Part shown: piece by piece, positions 59,294 to 64,000 of the stretch
How positions within the stretch are numbered: the stretch's first letter is position 1
Layout of the letters: every line of letters begins with the position of its first letter
Assembly: GCF_003576455.2 (NCBI RefSeq)
Contig: NZ_CP032869.1
Coordinates: 1,054,001-1,118,000, forward strand
Length of the DNA: 64,000 nt
DNA from: Mucilaginibacter celer
Lineage (GTDB): Bacteria; Bacteroidota; Bacteroidia; Sphingobacteriales; Sphingobacteriaceae
Direction of reading: 5' to 3'
Notes under the pieces: model-generated
The model's database searches: none
Told to the model about the DNA's origin: nothing
What the model saw: only the letters and a program-made list of their open reading frames with translations
Position numbers and translations under genes: made by a program

Positions 59294-61849
59294 ATGACAG
59301 TTATTTCCCATCCCCATTACGATCTGTTAAAAAGGAAGTTACTTGCCGAAGCCGGATTTAAAAGCATCAGCCCTGCCGATTGCAGGGCCATATCGGTACT
59401 GGTTACCAACAAAACCAGGCATTGTATAAGCGAAACCACGCTGAAACGCATTTATGGGTTTGCATTGAGCAGATTTAATCCATCAGGTTTTACGCTTGAT
59501 GTGCTTGCGCAATATTGTAACTACAATAGCTGGAAGGCCTTTTGCGATATAAAGATTCCTGATGAAACCGAACCGGCAGTTAATGATTTTGATTGGCAGA
59601 TCTTTCAAAAAAAACTCTCTAATGTCACAAATTCAACCCTGCAAACAATCAGGAACCGGTCTGGTATTCCTTATCATTACACTATAAAAAGAGAGCTGGT
59701 AGGGGCTCATTTAAATGAGTTTATCCATTCGGCACATACAAGCACTGTACTTTGTGCTCCTGCCGGATATGGAAAAACGCTGGCCCTGTGCCAATGGGTT
59801 GAAGAGCGAATGGAAATGAATGCCGCAGGCATGCGTAATGATGCCGTATTGTTTATAAACGGCAGCTCCCTGATTAATGCCTGGCAAAGCGGACGCAATT
59901 TGATTGAATGGGCACTTGGGCTGGGAGGCTGCTGTACCCACCAGCAATTAAATGATCTGATAAACAGAAAACAAAATAAGGGACTTAAATTTTACCTGGT
60001 TATTGATGCGTTTGATGAACATGTGCTTGGTGCCGAACAGTTTGAATTAATTTTAAACTACCTGGCAAAAGGCTTGTCGTTATATCAAAGCGAGGGCTGG
60101 CTTAAGTTTGTTTTAACCTTACGCTCATCAACCTGGATAAATTACCGCCATAAGCTTCAGGCTGATGGCAGCACCTGGTTTACCGGTTTCAGCACCGCAA
60201 ATAACGAACGCGTAAACGTGCCCCTGTTAACCTATAAGGAGGTTTGCCAGCTTTGTTTAAAAATCAGCCCGGCATTTCAAAACAATATTAGCCCCGAAAC
60301 GGCCGAAAAGCTCAGTCATCCTTTATTTTTTCAATATTACTATAAACAACACCGCGGCAATTTTACCTCCGCAAGCCTCGATAATGTTTGTTTGTATGAA
60401 TTATCATCGGCTTTTATATTTAATAATGTTTACCTGGGTAGAAATGCCGCCGAAAAGGTATTTGTTATAAAAAGTCTGGTTAGCCTGATGGATTTTAAAA
60501 AGGAGCAATATAGTGTGCCTCTGTCTGCGGCGGCTCAGCTACTTAAGCTTTATAACCAGGCCTATCGCAATTTGCTTGGGATTGGAATTTTAAAAGAAGT
60601 TACCGAAGGTGCCGATCATGACTTACAGTGTCATATTGCTTTTAATAATAATTTTTTAGAGCACAGCATAGCAAAAACAATCCTTGCAGGCACTGATAAC
60701 CGGCTTGATGCTCAATTTGTAACCTGCTTTAACAATGCTTTTGTCAATAGCGATTATAAACTGCCTATTTTAAAGTGGTGTTTGATATTTGCTATAAAAA
60801 CCGGGCAACAAAATAGTTTGGAGCACCTTACCGGCATTGATTTAAGCGCAGCCGAAAAAGCCGACATTATGTTATTTATAGGCAACCTGCTGGAGCGCGA
60901 ATGTTCATCCCTGAAAGAAAACGAACTGCTGTTGCAGTATTTTAAACAGGTTTTCAGCGGGAAGATGTTCGATTATTTTTTTAGTCTCGAACTGATTAAC
61001 CCCTCGCATAAAAAAACGCTTTTAACCATGCTAAGGTTTGAACTTTCGGCAGATCAGAAAATCATTCTTCAAAGTGCTTTAGGTATAATTGCCGTTATTC
61101 AACTCGACTTAAAGGAGTTGAAAATACGATTAGATTACTTAACCAGGTTTAGCCAGGATGATTTGGACGCCCTGGCACTTGATCCGGTAAATTGCCTCGA
61201 GGCCTTTTATGGTTTCCTGCATAATGGCATTTTTCCTCACGAAGCTTTTAACCGTATCGATCAATTATCGTTCTCAGCAGCTTTTAGCCCCGCTAAATTA
61301 AAACCATGCGCCGCCAACGATATGCTTTATATTTTGGGTGCCTACACCATGCTTATTTGCGGTGATCCTTACAAAGTGGTGCGCTTTGTGAACATGGTGA
61401 AAAACAATTACAAAACCGCTGAAATAGAGGAAGCTAAAACCCAGTTTGCCTTCTTTATCAATTTACTGCAGGCCGAGGCCTGGTATGGTGTTGGCGAAAC
61501 CGACAAAGCATTGGAATTGTTTAGCCCCATTGCCGAAACCTTTGGTGCCGATGGCAGGCAGCTAAGCCCGATAATTAAAGCACGTTTTTATAACCTTAAA
61601 ATAAAGCTGCTCATGAATACCCCACGCGAAGATCTGATCATCGAGGAACTGAAATGTATCAATGCCGTTGCCGACGATTCGGGGAATAAAATTTTAAAAA
61701 TGAACGTGTTGATGATGTTGTTGAAACACAACGGTGTACTTGATCAATACCCCTTTTTTAAACGGCAGGCCGTGCATGATCTTACCATGATCATTAACCG
61801 CAGCGGCCTTAACAGGGATAGGTTTACCGTGCCGGATGTGGTGGGGTAA
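59294..61849 (+). CDS. STAND/NACHT-like ATPase with N-terminal HTH-like domain
   Basis: 851 residues. The N-terminal 85 residues follow a pattern seen in Bacteroidota (ISETTLKRIYGFALSRFNPS, GFTLDVLAQYCNYNSWKAFC) that may be a helix-turn-helix. The NTPase core has Walker A VLCAPAGYGKTLALCQW near residue 155 and Walker B FYLVIDAFDEHVLG near 235. The C-terminal 450 residues are helical, TPR/HEAT-like. STAND proteins act as signal switches, including transcription regulators and anti-phage sensors. It sits just beyond the exopolysaccharide cluster and behind its box family, so it may be a regulator of the cluster; this is inference. Confidence 0.7.
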   Translation: MTVISHPHYDLLKRKLLAEAGFKSISPADCRAISVLVTNKTRHCISETTLKRIYGFALSRFNPSGFTLDVLAQYCNYNSWKAFCDIKIPDETEPAVNDFDWQIFQKKLSNVTNSTLQTIRNRSGIPYHYTIKRELVGAHLNEFIHSAHTSTVLCAPAGYGKTLALCQWVEERMEMNAAGMRNDAVLFINGSSLINAWQSGRNLIEWALGLGGCCTHQQLNDLINRKQNKGLKFYLVIDAFDEHVLGAEQFELILNYLAKGLSLYQSEGWLKFVLTLRSSTWINYRHKLQADGSTWFTGFSTANNERVNVPLLTYKEVCQLCLKISPAFQNNISPETAEKLSHPLFFQYYYKQHRGNFTSASLDNVCLYELSSAFIFNNVYLGRNAAEKVFVIKSLVSLMDFKKEQYSVPLSAAAQLLKLYNQAYRNLLGIGILKEVTEGADHDLQCHIAFNNNFLEHSIAKTILAGTDNRLDAQFVTCFNNAFVNSDYKLPILKWCLIFAIKTGQQNSLEHLTGIDLSAAEKADIMLFIGNLLERECSSLKENELLLQYFKQVFSGKMFDYFFSLELINPSHKKTLLTMLRFELSADQKIILQSALGIIAVIQLDLKELKIRLDYLTRFSQDDLDALALDPVNCLEAFYGFLHNGIFPHEAFNRIDQLSFSAAFSPAKLKPCAANDMLYILGAYTMLICGDPYKVVRFVNMVKNNYKTAEIEEAKTQFAFFINLLQAEAWYGVGETDKALELFSPIAETFGADGRQLSPIIKARFYNLKIKLLMNTPREDLIIEELKCINAVADDSGNKILKMNVLMMLLKHNGVLDQYPFFKRQAVHDLTMIINRSGLNRDRFTVPDVVG

Positions 61850-61992
61850 TGGGTTACGCCATGCCGGGTTTGCTTCAGTACGACACCGGATAGGTAGGCG
61901 GCGAACTTAGTGAATGCGTGTCAACAAGCTGCGTGGTCATTATTTCCGCCCGTCGTGCCGAAAAAGTAATCGGCATGACGGTGGGGGAGGGT

Positions 61993-63900
61993 TTACCCAA
62001 ACAAATTATTGGTAAACTCCAGCTTTATCCTCGTCTGGAAGTTATCAATCGTTTTGAAAATCTCTTTGAGCGCTACCTTTTCAATTTTGGTGAGTTTATC
62101 AGGGTCGATATAGTTATCGGGTTCGGTGCGGTCCTGGATAATTTGGGAGGCCTGGTTTCTTAAGCGCAGGCTCATTAAAAAGTAATAGGATTGCGTGAGC
62201 TCGTGTGCTTCCTGCTCGTTAAATACTCCTTTTTCTTTCAGAGCTTTCAAACGTTCACCGGTATTAACTTCAAAAATACGATGGCGTAAGGCATACACAC
62301 GCACCAGATCAACAATAGGCGTCATCGATTTTTTAATGTCGAAAACCTCCTGGCTGCCTTTGGTGAATGTTTTGATGTTTTTGAAAAAGGTTAACGGTGG
62401 CTCGTACTGCAATGCATTTTTAGCCAGGTGGAAAAAGATCTTACCTAATGGTTTTTGCAATTCTTCATCCAAAAAATCCTTCAGTTCGTCCATTATACCG
62501 GCCTCGCCGTACAGGTATCGACAATCGAAAAAGGTGGAGAACTGGATTACTGTTTCGGGTACCGCCTCGGTCATCCAGCTTTCATAGTTGCGTTTCCAAT
62601 GGGAAAGCGAGTGCGTCCATTTGGGGTTTTGGGCCATGTAGCCGCCGGTGCAAAAGCTAAAGCCAATATGGTCAAGCTTTTCGGATACCTGCTGGGCAAA
62701 GCTCAAAAAATATTCGCGTACCTGTTCGCGGTGTTCGTTGGCTTTATCTTCGTATATGATGGCATTATCCTGGTCGGTTTTAAAGGTTTGCTCTTTGCGG
62801 CCTTCGCTGCCCAACACCATAAAAACAAATTTGGCAGGTGGCTGCCCCATGGTTTCAATAACGCTTTCAATTACTTTAATGGCAATAGTATCGGCTATGG
62901 TGGTGATTACCTGGTTCACAATCTCGGCATTAACGCCGCGGCCAAGTAATTGGGTTACCATCTGCGGTACCGATTCCCATTTACGTTTCAACTCCTGTAC
63001 TGAGATAGCCTGTTTAACCGACTGGATAAACACCAGCGGCGATTGCGCCTGCTCGGCCAGTAATTTGTTCCTGCTGATGCTGCCTACAAACTCATCGCCG
63101 TTTTTAATAAGCAGGTAACGCGTTTTGGTGCGAAACATCATTAAAATAGCCTCATAAACATACGCGTTGGTGCTGATGCAAACAATGGGGTTATCCATTA
63201 CGCTGGCTACCGGCTGCGTGGTATCAACCTGTTTGGCTATCACGTTATCGCGCAGGGTGATATCGGTTACATAGCCAACGATTTTACCTTGCGCATCGCG
63301 GATAAAAATGCAGCTTACCTTGTGTTTGGCCATTAGCCGGGCTGTTTCAAAAACAGGAGTACTGCCACTGCACGAAACGATGTCACGGTATTCGATATTC
63401 TCAATTTTGCGCGAATACAGTTGTTCCGAAGCAATATAACTTTCCTCAAAAGTTGCGGGCTTTTTATAAAAATGGGCAAACTCATCATTCAGCATCCGCT
63501 TGCCAAAATCGGAAGTGAAGTATTGAAAAAACTCCTCGTAAGCTTTGCAAAGCGAACGGAAATCCTTGCGGTGTAAAAAGAAAACTGTGGTGCCTTTTTT
63601 AGCTATAACCGTGCGGATGGATTGCTTGCGGTTCAACAATACCGAAATGCCGCCGTAGCAATAACCCGGATAATGATGTTCCAACAGGCGTTTGTTTTGC
63701 TTACTATCGTAAAAAAAAGATTCGTATTCGCCTTCAGCAATGATATCCACGCCGCGCATTTTGGTTACTTCCTGTTGGTAAATGAGCGTATCCTTGCTGT
63801 AGCGGATCTCCTGCAGCTGATCTGCAACTTCCTCCAGCACCTCCTGCGGTAGCAGGTTAAAAGGGGCAACCTTGCTTAAAAATTCAAGACGTTGAACCAT
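61993..63900 (-). CDS. cNMP-binding/CBS/DUF294 nucleotidyltransferase-like protein
   Basis: 635 residues in the order: cyclic-nucleotide-binding-like domain (about 1-140; LLPQEVLEEVADQLQEIRYS, GYCYGGISVLL), two CBS motifs (about 165-290; VSCIFIRDAQGKIVGYVTDI, YLLIKNGDEFVGSISRNKLL), a DUF294 nucleotidyltransferase-like domain (VFMVLGSEGRKEQTFKTDQD, with the GS..R and D-D pattern) and DUF294_C. Related proteins accompany acetate/solute symporters or act in second-messenger and GlnD-like signalling. Start overlaps the gene upstream by 17 bases. Confidence 0.88.
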   Translation of the reverse strand: MVQRLEFLSKVAPFNLLPQEVLEEVADQLQEIRYSKDTLIYQQEVTKMRGVDIIAEGEYESFFYDSKQNKRLLEHHYPGYCYGGISVLLNRKQSIRTVIAKKGTTVFFLHRKDFRSLCKAYEEFFQYFTSDFGKRMLNDEFAHFYKKPATFEESYIASEQLYSRKIENIEYRDIVSCSGSTPVFETARLMAKHKVSCIFIRDAQGKIVGYVTDITLRDNVIAKQVDTTQPVASVMDNPIVCISTNAYVYEAILMMFRTKTRYLLIKNGDEFVGSISRNKLLAEQAQSPLVFIQSVKQAISVQELKRKWESVPQMVTQLLGRGVNAEIVNQVITTIADTIAIKVIESVIETMGQPPAKFVFMVLGSEGRKEQTFKTDQDNAIIYEDKANEHREQVREYFLSFAQQVSEKLDHIGFSFCTGGYMAQNPKWTHSLSHWKRNYESWMTEAVPETVIQFSTFFDCRYLYGEAGIMDELKDFLDEELQKPLGKIFFHLAKNALQYEPPLTFFKNIKTFTKGSQEVFDIKKSMTPIVDLVRVYALRHRIFEVNTGERLKALKEKGVFNEQEAHELTQSYYFLMSLRLRNQASQIIQDRTEPDNYIDPDKLTKIEKVALKEIFKTIDNFQTRIKLEFTNNLFG

Positions 63901-64000
63901 GGATCCAAACAGCTAAAATGATGATCAATATTAAAACGATAGCCGCCGGCAAAAGGTATTTTTTTTCCGAACGGATTTTTTGCAGGTAAACCTCCTGGTG
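63884..64000 (-). CDS. C-terminal end of a membrane protein (partial)
   Basis: 39 codons in frame to the window edge: a basic stretch (QEVYLQKIRSEKKYLL) and one membrane helix (PAAIVLILIIILAVWIHG) before the stop. It overlaps the start of the cNMP/CBS gene, so the two should be coupled. The protein cannot be identified from this fragment. Confidence 0.55.
   Translation of the reverse strand, partial: HQEVYLQKIRSEKKYLLPAAIVLILIIILAVWIHGSTS

Noticed and set aside
1..64000. CRISPR array or prophage
   Set aside because: No regularly spaced direct repeats with unique spacers, and no integrase, capsid or packaging genes were seen; the tandem repeats at 22076 and 40490 have no spacers.

Overview
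The window looks like a Bacteroidota chromosome of the Sphingobacteriaceae type (Mucilaginibacter/Pedobacter-like). The evidence is a T9SS type B sorting domain, promoters of the TAnnTTTG class, DUF2971, DUF4287 and lmo0937-type genes, an NrtR-controlled NAD salvage operon, a Wzc/Wza exopolysaccharide cluster, and several families of short interspersed repeats. The assignment rests on gene content only; no database search was made.

Layout. 0-5.4 kb: the 3' part of a giant T9SS-secreted NHL/cadherin-like protein and a TIGR02117-type protein. 5.4-8.8 kb: an RNA-centred locus, the most interesting part of the window. It holds a Ro60 (TROVE/vWA) gene, seven tandem Y-RNA-like units downstream of it on the same strand (at least four of them carrying a circularly permuted tRNA-like module), and, divergently, a small operon in which a 19-codon reading frame rich in Ile, Cys and Pro codons and an intrinsic terminator precede tRNA-Pro(UGG), tRNA-Ile(UAU) and tRNA-Cys(GCA). 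9-19 kb: small proteins, a seven-haem cytochrome, NIPSNAP and DoxX proteins, an M28 peptidase, then the RNA-repair enzyme KptA with a WYL regulator. 19-25 kb: a beta-helix protein, a NUDIX hydrolase, a GH76 mannanase and hypotheticals. 26.1-27.5 kb: an intact IS3-family element sitting inside an older repeat. 28-33 kb: DUF72, a thioredoxin-fold protein and a divergent HxlR/NmrA pair. 33-36 kb: an AT-rich block of unknown genes with a TIR/deoxyribosyltransferase-like protein. 36-42 kb: NAD salvage (nadM-nudix, DUF2971, nadV, prs) with nrtR. 42.5-57.8 kb: exopolysaccharide cluster (wzc, wzx, polymerase, glycosyltransferases, acyltransferases, wza), interrupted by an IS110-family element. 58-64 kb: a DUF892 protein, a STAND/NACHT-like ATPase and a cNMP/CBS/DUF294 protein.

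How the parts may work together. The 5.4-8.8 kb region reads as a tRNA-surveillance locus. Ro60 would be carried by tRNA-mimicking Y-like RNAs. Next to it the three tRNA genes appear to be switched on by leader-peptide attenuation when the same three charged tRNAs run short. KptA and WYL nearby, and a 12-base site (ATTTGCGCAGTG) shared between the Ro promoter and the region upstream of WYL, suggest a wider RNA-damage neighbourhood. The RNA structures are supported by base pairing and compensatory changes visible in the sequence; their function is inference.

A second theme is regulation by repeats. Two copies of a conserved small RNA with a covarying terminator stem occur at 12.9 and 22.3 kb. 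Arrays of GTTCA/ATTCA spaced 8-10 bp lie upstream of three transcription units in and next to the exopolysaccharide cluster. Two palindromic NrtR-like operators bracket the nadM promoter.
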